A stretch of DNA of 49,089 nt. Origin: Methylococcales bacterium. Its GTDB lineage: Bacteria > Pseudomonadota > Gammaproteobacteria > Methylococcales > Methylomonadaceae. The stretch is from contig JAPLRS010000006.1 in the NCBI GenBank assembly GCA_026399015.1, positions 1 through 49,089 on the forward strand, in the 5' to 3' direction. The first letter of the stretch is position 1. Each line of letters starts with the position of its first letter. Of the stretch, positions 24,900-34,698 are shown in pieces. Below the pieces are notes generated by a model. The model made no database searches. It saw nothing but the letters and a program-made list of their open reading frames with translations, and was not told the DNA's origin. The position numbers and the translations under genes were made by a program.

Positions 24900-26216
24900 A
24901 TGCACTTAGAAAAATCATTCGTCAGTTGGTTTAGAGACTCTTCACCTTATATACATGCGCATCGCAATAAAACCTTTGTTATTTCATTTGGTGGTGAAGC
25001 TGTATTAGCCGATGATTTTTCGCATCATGTACAAGATTTTGCCTTATTAAGCAGTTTAGGCATACGATTAGTCTTGGTACACGGTATACGTCCGCAAATT
25101 GATGAACGCCTAAACAAACTAAACACCCCTGCTCTGTTTCATAATCATCTACGCATTACCGATGATATTGCCCTACAGTGCGTTAAAGAAGCCGCAGGTT
25201 TAGTACGTGTAGAAATTGAAGCCTTATTATCCATGGGCATTGCTAACTCCCCTATGGCAGGCAGTGATTTAAAAGTCGCTTCAGGTAATTTTGTTACCGC
25301 CAAACCCATTGGCGTTATAGACGGTGTTGATTATTGCCATACTGGCGAAGTTAGGCGTATTGATAGCGTGGCTTTACATCAACAATTAGACCAAAACAAT
25401 GTCGTTTTAATCTCACCCATTGGCTATTCCCCTAGCGGTGAAGTGTTTAATTTATCAGCAGAACAAGTGGCCACGGCCATTTCTATTAGTTTAAATGCCG
25501 AAAAACTTATCTTATTAACCGAACAAAGCTGTGTTAATCCCGAAAATGCAGAACCTATTCGGCAGATGACCACTTCTGAAACTGAAACGTTTTTGGAGCT
25601 TCATACTGATCTTGCAGATATTATTACTTTACCTTTAAAAGCCGCAATTCAAAGTTGCCATGCGGGTATTGATCGCGTGCATTTAATTAATCGCCACATT
25701 GATGGGGCTTTATTACTCGAATTGTTTAGTCGTGATGGCGTTGGCACGCTAATCAGTTCCACACCTTTTGAAGAATTACGCCCAGCTAATCTGAATGATA
25801 TCGGTGGCATTCTAGAGCTGATTAAACCTTTAGAACAACAAGGCATTTTGGCGAAGCGTTCTAGAGAAAAAATCGAGATGGAAATAACAGATTATATTGT
25901 TATTGAACGTGATGGCTTAATCATTGCATGTACCGCTTTACATCCTAATGCTGCAGAACAGTATGGAGCTATTGCCTGTTTAGCTGTGCATCCTGATTAT
26001 CGTGGTTCTGCGCGTGGCAATAGATTACTGGATTATGTATATGACAAAGCCGCAACCTTAGCTATTAATAAACTTTTTGTCTTATCAACCCAAACAGTAC
26101 ATTGGTTTATTGATCGTGGTTTTATTGCAAGCGATATTAATAGCCTGCCTGAACCCCTTAAGAAACTTTATAACCCAGCAAGAAACTCAAAAATTCTTGT
26201 TAAATTGCTGGCTTAA
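24900..26216 (+). CDS. argA: N-acetylglutamate synthase
   Basis: This 438-residue protein catalyses the first step of arginine synthesis. It has an amino-acid-kinase-like domain (about 1-280, with FVISFGGEAVLAD, LVLVHGIRPQID and the LISPIGYSPSGEVFNL region), which usually binds the feedback inhibitor arginine. A C-terminal GNAT acetyltransferase domain (about 290-438) has CLAVHPDYRGSARGNRLL for acetyl-CoA binding. Length matches classical gammaproteobacterial ArgA. It follows the SH3-domain gene closely and precedes the phosphodiesterase gene by 11 bases. Confidence 0.95.
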   Translation: MHLEKSFVSWFRDSSPYIHAHRNKTFVISFGGEAVLADDFSHHVQDFALLSSLGIRLVLVHGIRPQIDERLNKLNTPALFHNHLRITDDIALQCVKEAAGLVRVEIEALLSMGIANSPMAGSDLKVASGNFVTAKPIGVIDGVDYCHTGEVRRIDSVALHQQLDQNNVVLISPIGYSPSGEVFNLSAEQVATAISISLNAEKLILLTEQSCVNPENAEPIRQMTTSETETFLELHTDLADIITLPLKAAIQSCHAGIDRVHLINRHIDGALLLELFSRDGVGTLISSTPFEELRPANLNDIGGILELIKPLEQQGILAKRSREKIEMEITDYIVIERDGLIIACTALHPNAAEQYGAIACLAVHPDYRGSARGNRLLDYVYDKAATLAINKLFVLSTQTVHWFIDRGFIASDINSLPEPLKKLYNPARNSKILVKLLA

Positions 26217-26227
26217 AAATATATATA

Positions 26228-27016
26228 ATGGCGCTTTCAATATTACAGATATCCGATTTACATATCTTACCTGAGAGCCATAACACTTTATTAGGTGTTA
26301 ATACTGAATATTATTTTAATACTGTCTTAGACTTAGCATTTAAAAATCATCAAGCGTTTGATTTAATCTTAGTCACCGGTGATATCGCCCAAGACCCTTG
26401 TATTAAAAGCTATCAGCGTATTCTTGCCCGCTTAGCCCAAACCCAAATTCCTTGCCTGTGCTTACCCGGAAATCATGATGATTTATCACTCATGCAACAG
26501 GTGTTTAATAGCGAACAAGTAAATTGCCAAAAACAATTGTTACTACAAGACTGGCAAATTATTAATTTAAATAGTCAGATTATTGGTGAATCAGGCGGCT
26601 ATCTTGATGATAACGAATTTAATTTTCTTACAGACTGCCTCAAACAGTACCCTAATCAACACGCCCTAGTCGCTGTGCATCATCATTGCATACCCACGCA
26701 GAGCACTTGGTTAGACACGATGATTATCAAAAATAGTCCTGCACTCTTAGCTATTGCTACCCAGTTTCCACAGCTTAAACTGGTAGTCTCTGGACATATA
26801 CACCAAGAGATGGATATAAATGCAGGCAATATAAGAATACTAGGCACACCCTCTACCTGTTTTCAATTTGCACCGCTCAGCGATACCTTTAATATTGATA
26901 CTCAAATGCCCGGCTATCGCTTAATTAAATTACAGGATGATGGCAGTGTTAAAACCGAAGTTAACCGCTTAACTGGGGTTTTATCTGAATTGGAATTTAA
27001 ATCTAAAGGTTACTAA
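26228..27016 (+). CDS. cpdA: 3',5'-cyclic-AMP phosphodiesterase
   Basis: This 262-residue calcineurin-type metallophosphoesterase has the complete metal-ligand series of CpdA/Icc: ISDLHIL, VTGDIAQD, CLPGNHDD, VAVHHHCIP and VVSGHIHQE. It hydrolyses cAMP to AMP and so lowers CRP-dependent signalling. Length and motif order fit class-III cAMP phosphodiesterases. It is the last gene of the arg group (11 bases after argA) and is convergent with terB. An inverted repeat follows its stop. Confidence 0.92.
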   Translation: MALSILQISDLHILPESHNTLLGVNTEYYFNTVLDLAFKNHQAFDLILVTGDIAQDPCIKSYQRILARLAQTQIPCLCLPGNHDDLSLMQQVFNSEQVNCQKQLLLQDWQIINLNSQIIGESGGYLDDNEFNFLTDCLKQYPNQHALVAVHHHCIPTQSTWLDTMIIKNSPALLAIATQFPQLKLVVSGHIHQEMDINAGNIRILGTPSTCFQFAPLSDTFNIDTQMPGYRLIKLQDDGSVKTEVNRLTGVLSELEFKSKGY

Positions 27017-27022
27017 AAATTA

Positions 27023-27061
27023 TTGGCTTAACACTTATGTTAATAACAAGCGCTAAGCCAA
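27023..27061. terminator. Inverted repeat between convergent cpdA and terB
   Basis: TTGGCTTA (27023-27030) pairs with TAAGCCAA (27054-27061) across a 23-base loop. It lies in the 57-base gap between two convergent genes. It has no long T-run on either side, so it could be a weak bidirectional terminator. Confidence 0.45.
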
Positions 27062-27073
27062 ACTATTTATTAA

Positions 27074-27526
27074 TTACAACTCAAACTCTGCTGGATCAAC
27101 ACCAAGTTCTTTAGCAATTTTTATCGCTATCTTTTTTTCTGCAAAATCAAACACATCATCAGATGAAGCAATAGAAATTATCATACGCACTAACAATCGT
27201 GCGGCTTCTGTATTAGACTTCATTTTACCAATGGCTTGATAGGCTTTAGCCTCACCAATGTCTTTATCAAACTCTAATTGGCTAACAAATTCTTGAAAGG
27301 CATTAATCACGTCAGTTGTAGTAAAAATGGATAAGGCATCGTTACTTTCAATAAACCGAATCATTTTTTGTTTTTCGCTACTGGTAATACTACCATCAGC
27401 CAAAGCAATTAATGCTGAGCCTGCCATAGCGGCATTTAGAAACTCTTTATTTTTATACTTTAAGGCTTCTGTTTTTAATTCAGATGCTTTACTTTTTAAA
27501 CTACTTAAAAAACTATCAAAACTCAT
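27074..27526 (-). CDS. terB: TerB-family tellurite-resistance protein
   Basis: This 150-residue all-helical cytoplasmic protein has the TerB pattern: AALAGSALIALADGSITSSEKQ-like first half (ALIALADGSITSSEKQKM here) and a second, related half with IISIASSDDVFDFAEKKIA. Acidic residues in the two halves form the proposed metal-binding face. It is downstream of two TerD-family genes in the same direction (25 bases after the nearer one), forming a minimal ter group. TerC, TerA and TerZ are not present in the window. The group is usually associated with stress, tellurite and phage tolerance. Confidence 0.9.
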   Translation of the reverse strand: MSFDSFLSSLKSKASELKTEALKYKNKEFLNAAMAGSALIALADGSITSSEKQKMIRFIESNDALSIFTTTDVINAFQEFVSQLEFDKDIGEAKAYQAIGKMKSNTEAARLLVRMIISIASSDDVFDFAEKKIAIKIAKELGVDPAEFEL

Positions 27527-27551
27527 TATGACTCTCCAAAAAAGCTATCGC

Positions 27552-28148
27552 TTATAAATGCACAACAATTTGCGGCAAGATATCTGCAATTGTGCGGCCA
27601 GTACCATTCTCACCTATCGCGTGCATTTTCCACTCACCATTGTGACGATATAACTTAGCCATAATTTGAGCAGTATGTGTACCTTGAGCACTAAGAGTAT
27701 AGCGAGCAATTTCATTATTATTGCTGTTATCAATCAAACGACAATAAGCATTTTCAACGGTATCAAAAGTTTGCCCTGTATAAGAACTTACGGTAAATAC
27801 TAAAGATTTTACAGTTGCAGGTACTTTATCTAAATCCACAATGATTTGTTCATCATCGCCATCACCCGCACCGGTTCTATTATCACCTGTGTGAATAATA
27901 CTGCCATCACGACTTTTTAATTGTCCAAAATAAATGGTGTCAACCAATGCATTTTGGTCATTGAATAAAACACAAGAAGCATCTAAGTCGATTTCGTTAC
28001 TGTTGTTTCCACCGCCAAACATACTTTTCAATAAACCTACGCTGCTTTTCTTAGCATCCCAACCTAACCCCATTACAACGCGACTTAATGTGCCGCCATT
28101 TTCTTTGGTTAAGGAAATCTTTTGTCCTTTTTGTAAATTAATTGCCAT
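27552..28148 (-). CDS. TerD-family stress protein, second copy
   Basis: This 198-residue protein has the TerD calcium-binding domain: [39 protein letters not shown] and TVSSYTGQTFDTVENAY. The acidic [11 protein letters not shown] loop holds Ca2+ in studied members. An insertion after the first strand (SSVGLLKSMFGGGNNSN) distinguishes it from the neighbour at 28185 and makes it resemble TerE/TerX-type copies. It is in the same orientation as, and 36 bases downstream of, the first TerD gene. Confidence 0.9.
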   Translation of the reverse strand: MAINLQKGQKISLTKENGGTLSRVVMGLGWDAKKSSVGLLKSMFGGGNNSNEIDLDASCVLFNDQNALVDTIYFGQLKSRDGSIIHTGDNRTGAGDGDDEQIIVDLDKVPATVKSLVFTVSSYTGQTFDTVENAYCRLIDNSNNNEIARYTLSAQGTHTAQIMAKLYRHNGEWKMHAIGENGTGRTIADILPQIVVHL

Positions 28149-28184
28149 GTAACAATGCTCCTTGAATTATATAAAGGTATTAAC

Positions 28185-28760
28185 TTAAACGTTTACACCA
28201 TGCGCAGTAGCTAATGCGCCTAAACCGCCAGCAAAACCTTGACCAACTGCTTTAAACTTCCAATCTGCGCCTACGCGATAAATTTCACCAAAGATCATGG
28301 CTGTTTCAATAGAAGCGTCTTCGCTTAAATCATAACGCGCAATTTCTTGCCCAGTTTGCTCATTAACAACACGTATATATGCATGATTAACTTGGCCAAA
28401 GTTTTGTTTACGTAAATCAGCTTCATAGATAGTCACAGCAAAAACAACTTTGTCTAATTCAGCAGGAATTTTAGCTAATTCAACTTTGATAACTTCATCA
28501 TCGCCATCACCCGCACCGGTAGTGTTATCACCTAAATGTTGCACAGCGCCGTCGCCAACAATTTTATTATTATAAAAACAAAAATCACTATCTGCTCTTA
28601 CTTTACCATCTGCTTTAACTAGAAATGCGCTAGCATCTAAGTCAAATGCTGCGCCATCAGTCGCACGAGAATCCCAACCTAAACCAACAATGATTTTATT
28701 TAAACCCGGTGATTCTTTACTAAGATTTACATTTCCACCTTTAGTTAATGAAATTGCCAT
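28185..28760 (-). CDS. terD: TerD-family stress protein
   Basis: This 191-residue protein is a canonical TerD domain: [63 protein letters not shown]. Calcium-binding acidic positions are intact. An AGGAGA ribosome site lies directly before the ATG, so this is the first gene of the terD-terD2-terB unit. The 227 bases upstream (28761-28987) hold the promoter and no other gene that I can find. Confidence 0.93.
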   Translation of the reverse strand: MAISLTKGGNVNLSKESPGLNKIIVGLGWDSRATDGAAFDLDASAFLVKADGKVRADSDFCFYNNKIVGDGAVQHLGDNTTGAGDGDDEVIKVELAKIPAELDKVVFAVTIYEADLRKQNFGQVNHAYIRVVNEQTGQEIARYDLSEDASIETAMIFGEIYRVGADWKFKAVGQGFAGGLGALATAHGVNV

Positions 28761-28987
28761 GATATTTCTCCTATAAATTAAAATTATGATGTTCTGTCGT
28801 TAATACCTTACATTGCAGGCGTTAAGATTAATATAAATGCAAACTTGCATATCATAACCGTATAACCTTTAGTTTCATAGTAAACAGCACAGAACCTGCC
28901 TTGAAACATTTATATCATTTCAAAATGAAAAATCTATTAATTTAGTCCAGATATTACCCGCACAAAAAAACTAAGGTAGTTTATGCT

Positions 28988-29671
28988 TTAGACTAATCTA
29001 AATTGACGCACTACAAACCGTGCTTGATCTGTCACTAAAGCCGCAACATGCTGTTCACCTACATCTAGGTCATAAACAAACCAATCATTAACCGCCGTAC
29101 ATTGTTTTGGAATACTCAAAAATTGATTAATGTTGTTAGCATCAATCACACATTGATTTAAACCCAACACAATGCCTTGGCCAGTAGCTTTAACAAAGGC
29201 TTCTTTACGCGTCCAATATTTATAAAAGATACTTAGTTGTTCTACATCTGCTAACTGGCGCCAGTAGGTTTGTTCTTCTTCCGAAAAGCATTTGCTCACT
29301 AAGCCATTTAAATTAAGTCTTGACCGGCGCTGCTCAACATCAATACCAAGCTGACAATTTTTTGCAATCGCGATAAGAAACAAATCTGTTGTATGGCTAA
29401 TGTTAAAAACTAAGTCGGGATAGTCTGCTAAATAGGGTTTACCCGTAGCTGTTTTATTAATAACTATTTTTTCAGGCGCCTGTTGAATAGTATTGGCCAA
29501 GGTATAGCGTAATTGAGCATGTATTTGCACATATTCTTTGTGCCGGACAGCACTGGTTATTTTATGTGCTTGTGCCTGCTCAGCAGTATCTAATACAGAC
29601 CAAGCTCGTGAGTAATCATCACTCTCTTGATTAATACAGCCTTGCCATACGTCCACAAAATCCATAGCCAT
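28988..29671 (-). CDS. 4'-phosphopantetheinyl transferase, Sfp type
   Basis: This 227-residue enzyme transfers the phosphopantetheine arm from coenzyme A to carrier-protein serines. The metal and CoA motifs are LGIDVEQRR and YKYWTRKEAFVKATGQG, and an early FNISHT segment is also typical. Its start overlaps the ggt stop (TAATG), which shows translational coupling. Carrier-protein, NRPS or PKS genes are not seen here. The cyclodipeptide synthase at 2641 does not need this modification, so I do not link the two. Confidence 0.92.
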   Translation of the reverse strand: MAMDFVDVWQGCINQESDDYSRAWSVLDTAEQAQAHKITSAVRHKEYVQIHAQLRYTLANTIQQAPEKIVINKTATGKPYLADYPDLVFNISHTTDLFLIAIAKNCQLGIDVEQRRSRLNLNGLVSKCFSEEEQTYWRQLADVEQLSIFYKYWTRKEAFVKATGQGIVLGLNQCVIDANNINQFLSIPKQCTAVNDWFVYDLDVGEQHVAALVTDQARFVVRQFRLV

Positions 29672-31347
29672 TAGGGTTTTACCTGAGCACTGCCCTCACC
29701 ACGCTTATCACTCGCGGCTGTTAAAGATTTTGTCGTTTTATTAAGTAACACAGCTTGCATATCACCATAGGGTAACTGTACAGCTTTTAAATGATGCCCT
29801 AAAGCCTCTAGTTCTTTAAGATCTGTTGCTGAAAATGCAGCGGTTTCATATTCAATGACATCCGGCATAAACTGGTGATGATATCTGGGTAAATTTACCC
29901 AAGACTCTGGGCCTTTGCCTGCTGCAAAATCTAAGGTAGCTAGCAACACCATAGATATTATACGACTGCCACCCGGTGTACCCAACACGGCTACTTTATT
30001 ATCAGTTTCAAGAAATGTGGGTGACATACTTGATAACATGCGCTTGCCAGGTGCAATAGAGTTAGCTACACCACCGACTAAACCATACACATTTATTGCG
30101 CCCGGTTGGCTATCAAAATCATCCATTTCATCATTTAATAATACCCCAGTGCCTGGGGCCACAAAGGCAGAACCAAATTGATAATTGATACTTAAGGTTG
30201 CTGCAACCCTATTACCCTCTTGATCTGCTATAGAAAAATGCGTGGTATTGTTGCCTTCTTTATGATTTTCTATTTGCCCAGATAGTAGGTTACTCGGCAA
30301 AGCTTTATCAACCCGAATTGAACTTCGTAAGCCAGCGGCATAGTCTTTATTTATTAAGCGCTCAACAGGTATATCAATAAAATCAGTATCACCCAAATAC
30401 AAACTTCGATCATGATAAGCGCGACGCATGGCCTCGACAATCAAATGTTTACGCGTAATATCAGATAGCGTCTTTAAATCATAGCCCTGCAATATGTTTA
30501 AAGTTTCTATTAACACCAGCCCACCGGATGATGAAGGGGGCGCACTGGTAACTTTAATGCCGTTGTAGTTTCCTACAACTGGCTTTCTTTCAACTATTTG
30601 ATAGGCATCTAAATCTGCTTGTGTCCAAATTCCGCCAGCTTGGTTAATCCCAGTAATTAATTTATCCGCAATTTCACCTTCATAAAACCCTGCTCTACCC
30701 TGTTGTGCAATATGCATTAAGGTTTTAGCTAAATCGACTTGCCTTAAGATTGAATACAAGGCGGGCACTTGCTTATCTGGCGTTAAATAAATTGCCGCTG
30801 TCGATGGAAATTGTTTTATGACATCAACTCTGGTTTTTAAATAGCGCAAATAGCGTTCACCAATGGCAAAGCCAGTATTTGCATATCTAATAGCAGGTGC
30901 CAAATTTTCAGCTAATGATAAACGTCCATATTTTTCTGACAAATGCACCATGCCAGCTGGCATTCCTGGTATAGCTGCAGCTAATGCACCATCTAAAGAT
31001 AATTTGGGTATCACCTGACCACTCTTATTTATATACATATCCATATTTGCAGCTAATGGCGCCTTTTCTCGACCATCAATTAGAACATCAAAATTGTCTT
31101 TTTCACGATGTAATAACCAATAAGCTCCCCCACCTAAACCTGAACCATAAGGTTCAACGACAGCTAGGGCGGCACTCACTGCAACCGCAGCATCATATAC
31201 ATTTCCTCCTTTAGCGATAACCTCAAAGCCTGCAGCCGTGGCTAAAGGATGAGCACTAGCAATGGCTACTTTATTTTGATCTGCAAAAACACAAGATAGC
31301 GAGGTACTAACAAAAAAGAAAATAACTAAGCGGGCTGTTTTGAACAT
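29671..31347 (-). CDS. ggt: Gamma-glutamyltransferase
   Basis: This 558-residue secreted enzyme has a signal peptide (about 1-22) and is made as a precursor that cleaves itself before the nucleophile T368 in NNTTHFSIADQ. Other active-site segments are GSGLGGGAYWLLH, LNDEMDDF, and the GKRMLSSMSPT and GTPGGSRI stretches. It breaks down glutathione and gamma-glutamyl compounds in the periplasm. It is coupled by a one-base overlap to the phosphopantetheinyl transferase gene. Length is standard for the family. Confidence 0.95.
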   Translation of the reverse strand: MFKTARLVIFFFVSTSLSCVFADQNKVAIASAHPLATAAGFEVIAKGGNVYDAAVAVSAALAVVEPYGSGLGGGAYWLLHREKDNFDVLIDGREKAPLAANMDMYINKSGQVIPKLSLDGALAAAIPGMPAGMVHLSEKYGRLSLAENLAPAIRYANTGFAIGERYLRYLKTRVDVIKQFPSTAAIYLTPDKQVPALYSILRQVDLAKTLMHIAQQGRAGFYEGEIADKLITGINQAGGIWTQADLDAYQIVERKPVVGNYNGIKVTSAPPSSSGGLVLIETLNILQGYDLKTLSDITRKHLIVEAMRRAYHDRSLYLGDTDFIDIPVERLINKDYAAGLRSSIRVDKALPSNLLSGQIENHKEGNNTTHFSIADQEGNRVAATLSINYQFGSAFVAPGTGVLLNDEMDDFDSQPGAINVYGLVGGVANSIAPGKRMLSSMSPTFLETDNKVAVLGTPGGSRIISMVLLATLDFAAGKGPESWVNLPRYHHQFMPDVIEYETAAFSATDLKELEALGHHLKAVQLPYGDMQAVLLNKTTKSLTAASDKRGEGSAQVKP

Positions 31348-31696
31348 AAAACCAGAGTATTTAATAGTCTAAAGGCAATAAGAGTACAACATCATGTTAA
31401 AACTCTAGTATTTGCAGCAGAGTAATAATGTAATATTGAAGAATAGCTATTACATCCTAACAAAAACTTAGAGAACTCTACAACTATTGAATTGATTGCT
31501 ATAAAACGAGGATATGGCTAAGAAAAATATCTAATAACGCGGAAACTTAGTGTACAAATAAACTAATAAGGCAAAAAAAAGCCAGAAATGACGAATCATC
31601 TCTGGCTTCTTTGTTTGGGTTAGGGTCAAATTGCCCTTTACATTAACCATTAGCGGCTAATAAAAGGCATTAGACTTAAAAAACAGCAACCCATGG
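31348..31696. other. Intergenic stretch upstream of ggt
   Basis: About 350 bases have no gene apart from the terminator at 31579-31608. The stretch is A+T-rich and must contain the ggt promoter. Nothing else stands out. Confidence 0.5.
31573..31608 (-). terminator. Rho-independent terminator of the 54-residue membrane peptide gene
   Basis: AAGCCAGA (31579-31586) pairs with TCTGGCTT (31601-31608) over a 14-base loop. On the minus strand the hairpin is followed by a run of eight T (A-run at 31573-31580). It lies about 90 bases after the stop of the small gene at 31697. Confidence 0.8.
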
Positions 31697-31861
31697 TTAG
31701 AATTGTCCAACTTTTGGTTCTTTACGGTTAAAGTTAAGGCTACTTGAAATAGAAGCAGTAGCAAATAAAGTAGATGAAATAATAAATTCACCTGAAATAA
31801 AACCCACTATTCCCGTTAAAAATAGTGCACCAGTAAGAATATCTTTTTGTAAATCAGTCAT
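31697..31861 (-). CDS. 54-residue small membrane protein
   Basis: The frame starts with ATG at 31861 and GAGG nine bases upstream, and ends in TAA at 31697. The peptide begins MTDLQKDILTG, has one long hydrophobic stretch (about residues 10-40, ALFLTGIVGFISG and after) and ends in a charged tail (FNRKEPKVGQF). The ribosome site, the clean open frame, the membrane segment and a strong terminator downstream together support a real gene. I do not recognise the family and assign no function. Confidence 0.6.
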   Translation of the reverse strand: MTDLQKDILTGALFLTGIVGFISGEFIISSTLFATASISSSLNFNRKEPKVGQF

Positions 31862-32030
31862 CGGTATAGCCTCGTTGTTAATTAAAAGATGTAGTTTCTA
31901 TAAACTACGGGTTAACTATACAGAAGACCGATATTGTTGACAATAGCAGAAATAATATATTTATTGTTTCTTTTTATAAAATAATAAGCAAAATTGGTCG
32001 GCGTAGTTTATAAACTAACCGTAACTTATA

Positions 32031-32618
32031 TTAAATGCTAGATTTAAAAGTCTTCATTAATGCTAGAAAGGCCAGAAAATCATACAAACCATGAATAATT
32101 ACAGGCACTAACAAGTTTCTATCCCCCATTACATCCAAGGCCAAACCCAAATAGATTCCTACCAGTGTTGCTAATACAGCATAAAGCGGTGTCACCGCGT
32201 GTACTAACCCAAAAATTAAATTACTCACCACTAACCCCGTAACCGCGCCCCAAGCATGTTCTATCCAAGGCTGAATAACTCCTCGAAACAATAATTCTTC
32301 TGAAAAACCGGCAATCGACGCCAAAATCAATAAATCCGTCCAATGATATTTATGTAGACCAGGCCCCAAGGTTTTAAGTAAAAGATCTTTAATACTAGAA
32401 ACAGAAGTATGCCTAACTTGTTCTAAAGACAGAAACATCATAAAAAGTGGCGCTGTACCCAGTACCCCATAAACAATAGCTAGCTCAGAAAAGTGTAAGT
32501 TTTCAAAGGGATTAATATTAGCAATCATCCCCAAAACCACCGCTACCAGTGTTAAAGAAGCTTCAAATAGGCACGCTGATTTAAAAAAATCATCGATATT
32601 AAATAGGGGTTTTTTCAT
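32031..32618 (-). CDS. CPBP-family intramembrane metalloprotease (Abi/CAAX-like)
   Basis: This 195-residue membrane protein has about five to six helices and the three CPBP motifs: EELLFRGVIQ (the Glu pair and Arg), FGLVHAV (His), and HGLYDF (His and Asp). These residues form an intramembrane metal site as in Rce1-type proteases. Bacterial members process peptides or give immunity to bacteriocins, but most are uncharacterised. It stands alone, divergent from ycgL, with no peptide gene beside it. Confidence 0.87.
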   Translation of the reverse strand: MKKPLFNIDDFFKSACLFEASLTLVAVVLGMIANINPFENLHFSELAIVYGVLGTAPLFMMFLSLEQVRHTSVSSIKDLLLKTLGPGLHKYHWTDLLILASIAGFSEELLFRGVIQPWIEHAWGAVTGLVVSNLIFGLVHAVTPLYAVLATLVGIYLGLALDVMGDRNLLVPVIIHGLYDFLAFLALMKTFKSSI

Positions 32619-32699
32619 AAGTTAAAGAGTAAATAGAAAGATGAGGAAAGTAGATTATTGATAAAATACGAATTTATTTATCAGAATACATAAAACATC

Positions 32700-32942
32700 A
32701 TGCAATGCTTTATTCATAAGAGCTTAAAAAAAGAGTTTCTCTACTTATACACAGTCAGTAAAGATGATTTTTCTGCAATTCCTGAAGAGTTATTAACTAA
32801 TCTGGGTAAAATTGAATTCGTTATGGAACTAGAATTAACTGAGGACCGTAAATTAGCTAAAGAAGATGCCTCAAAAGTATTAAGTAGTCTAATTACAAAA
32901 GGTTATTTTATACAACTACCGCCTACTACTAAAGCATCTTAA
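32700..32942 (+). CDS. YcgL-domain protein
   Basis: This 80-residue protein has the YcgL domain: IHKSLKKEFLYLYT, then DFSAIPEELLTNLG, LELTEDRKLA, and FIQLPP at the end. The family is found mainly in Gammaproteobacteria and often sits near RNase D. It has no established function. No RNase D gene is adjacent here. It is convergent with dcd, with 24 bases between them. Confidence 0.9.
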   Translation: MQCFIHKSLKKEFLYLYTVSKDDFSAIPEELLTNLGKIEFVMELELTEDRKLAKEDASKVLSSLITKGYFIQLPPTTKAS

Positions 32943-32966
32943 ATTTAACAGACCTAGACTAAGCGA

Positions 32967-33533
32967 TTAAGCTTTAGGTAAAGTGACTCCGCGTTGCCCT
33001 TGATACTTACCACCGCGATCTTTGTATGAGGTTTCACAAACCTCATCACCACCAAAAAACAACATCTGCGCCACGCCTTCGTTAGCATATATTTTTGCAG
33101 GTAAAGTTGTTGTATTTGAGAACTCAAGGGTAACGTGGCCTTCCCACTCTGGTTCTAAGGGCGTCACATTAACGATAATACCGCAACGCGCATAAGTAGA
33201 TTTACCTAAACATACCGTTAATACATCTCTAGGGATTCTAAAGAATTCAACCGTACGCGCCAAGGCAAAAGAGTTAGGCGGAATAATACAGACATCGGAT
33301 TTAACATCCACAAAACTATTAGGATCAAAGTTTTTTGGATCAACGATCGCTGAGTTAATATTCGTAAAAATCTTAAATTCATCTGAACAACGCACATCAT
33401 AGCCATAACTTGAAGTGCCATAAGAAATAACGCGTCCTTGTTCTGAATCACGCACCTGACCACTTTCGAATGGTTCGATCATGCCGTGTTCTTCCGCCAT
33501 ACGACGAATCCATTTATCTGACTTTATACCCAT
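32967..33533 (-). CDS. dcd: dCTP deaminase
   Basis: This 188-residue homotrimeric enzyme converts dCTP to dUTP for thymidylate synthesis. Family motifs are [40 protein letters not shown] with the phosphate-binding residues, and [17 protein letters not shown] with the catalytic Glu region. Length and start are standard. It is downstream of apbC in the same direction, 73 bases away, and probably shares its transcript. Confidence 0.96.
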   Translation of the reverse strand: MGIKSDKWIRRMAEEHGMIEPFESGQVRDSEQGRVISYGTSSYGYDVRCSDEFKIFTNINSAIVDPKNFDPNSFVDVKSDVCIIPPNSFALARTVEFFRIPRDVLTVCLGKSTYARCGIIVNVTPLEPEWEGHVTLEFSNTTTLPAKIYANEGVAQMLFFGGDEVCETSYKDRGGKYQGQRGVTLPKA

Positions 33534-33606
33534 ACTTTTAATTCTCTCACTACTACACTATAAATTTACACATAGACTATCATCTGTTACCGGATAAAAA
33601 CCAGTT

Positions 33607-34698
33607 TTATGAATTAAGCACCGTTATATTAGGAAAACGTGTACTGTAATCTTTGGTGGTTAAGGCTAATTTTGCCGCCGTCTTTCTGGCTATCTCTTTG
33701 TACAACTCCGCAGCGCGTCCATCAGGATCTGCAACGACAGTTGGCTTTCCCGAATCTGCATTTTGGCGGATGCTAATATCTAATGGTAAAGCGCCTAAAA
33801 ACTCTACCTTATTTTTTTCTGACATTGCTGCCCCACCACCCGTGCCAAATATGGCTTCTGCATGACCACATTCACTACAAATATGCATGCTCATATTCTC
33901 AACAATACCTAAAACAGGTACGTTTACTTTTTCAAACATCGCTAAGCCGCGTTGCGCATCAATTAATGCAATGTCTTGAGGGGTAGTGACAATAACAGCG
34001 CCACTCACCGGAATTTGTTGCGCCAGGGTTAATTGAATATCACCGGTACCCGGAGGTAAATCAATAAATAGATAATCTAGGTTATCCCAGTTAGTGTCTC
34101 TTAATAACTGTTGTAAAGTGTTGGTGGCTATAGGCCCGCGCCAAATCATGGCTTGATCAGGTTCTACTAAATAACCAATAGACATGGTTTGCAAACCATA
34201 GGCTACCTTAGGTAATAAAGTTTTATTATCCACAGAATCTGGTCTACCCGATAAACCCATCATAGTGGGAATACTTGGGCCATAAATATCAGCATCTAAA
34301 ATCCCAACTTTTGCGCCTTCTGCAGCCAAAGCTAAAGCTAAATTTACCGTGGTGGTGGACTTACCCACGCCACCTTTACCTGAAGCCACGGCAATAATAT
34401 TTTTAATATTAGGCTGAGGTTTTAAAGCTTGTTGTACCGCATGAGACAAAATCTTAACGCAAATATCCACCGACACCTCAGTCACACCTTCTAATTCTAG
34501 TAAGGCTTTTGTAGCACTTGCTTTTAATTGCTCACGGGTACTTTTAGCTGGATAGCCTAACTCCAAAATAACACTAACAATTGAACCCTCAATTTTAATT
34601 GCCTTAACTGATTTTGCCGTGACTAAATCGACACCATGATTAGGATCGATAACAGTCTTTAAGATATTTTCAACATCAAGTTTTTCTATCTGTGCCAT
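33607..34698 (-). CDS. apbC: Iron-sulphur cluster carrier ATPase (Mrp/ApbC)
   Basis: This 363-residue protein has an N-terminal MIP18-like domain (about 1-85) and a ParA-type P-loop ATPase (about 98-350). The deviant Walker A is GKGGVGKSTT, followed by LDADIYGPS and IDLPPGTGDIQL. The cluster-binding Cys pair is in ICSECGH. It carries and transfers [4Fe-4S] clusters to target proteins. It is divergent from metG, a common arrangement in gammaproteobacteria, with 173 bases between them. Confidence 0.96.
   Translation of the reverse strand: MAQIEKLDVENILKTVIDPNHGVDLVTAKSVKAIKIEGSIVSVILELGYPAKSTREQLKASATKALLELEGVTEVSVDICVKILSHAVQQALKPQPNIKNIIAVASGKGGVGKSTTTVNLALALAAEGAKVGILDADIYGPSIPTMMGLSGRPDSVDNKTLLPKVAYGLQTMSIGYLVEPDQAMIWRGPIATNTLQQLLRDTNWDNLDYLFIDLPPGTGDIQLTLAQQIPVSGAVIVTTPQDIALIDAQRGLAMFEKVNVPVLGIVENMSMHICSECGHAEAIFGTGGGAAMSEKNKVEFLGALPLDISIRQNADSGKPTVVADPDGRAAELYKEIARKTAAKLALTTKDYSTRFPNITVLNS

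Noticed and set aside
27552..28760. The TerD/TerB genes as part of a full tellurite or phage-defence ter operon
   Set aside because: TerC, TerA, TerZ and the associated biosynthetic genes are absent, and the flanking genes are unrelated.
28988..29671. Functional link between the phosphopantetheinyl transferase and the cyclodipeptide synthase
   Set aside because: Cyclodipeptide synthases use aminoacyl-tRNAs and need no carrier protein. The genes are 25 kb apart and on opposite strands.
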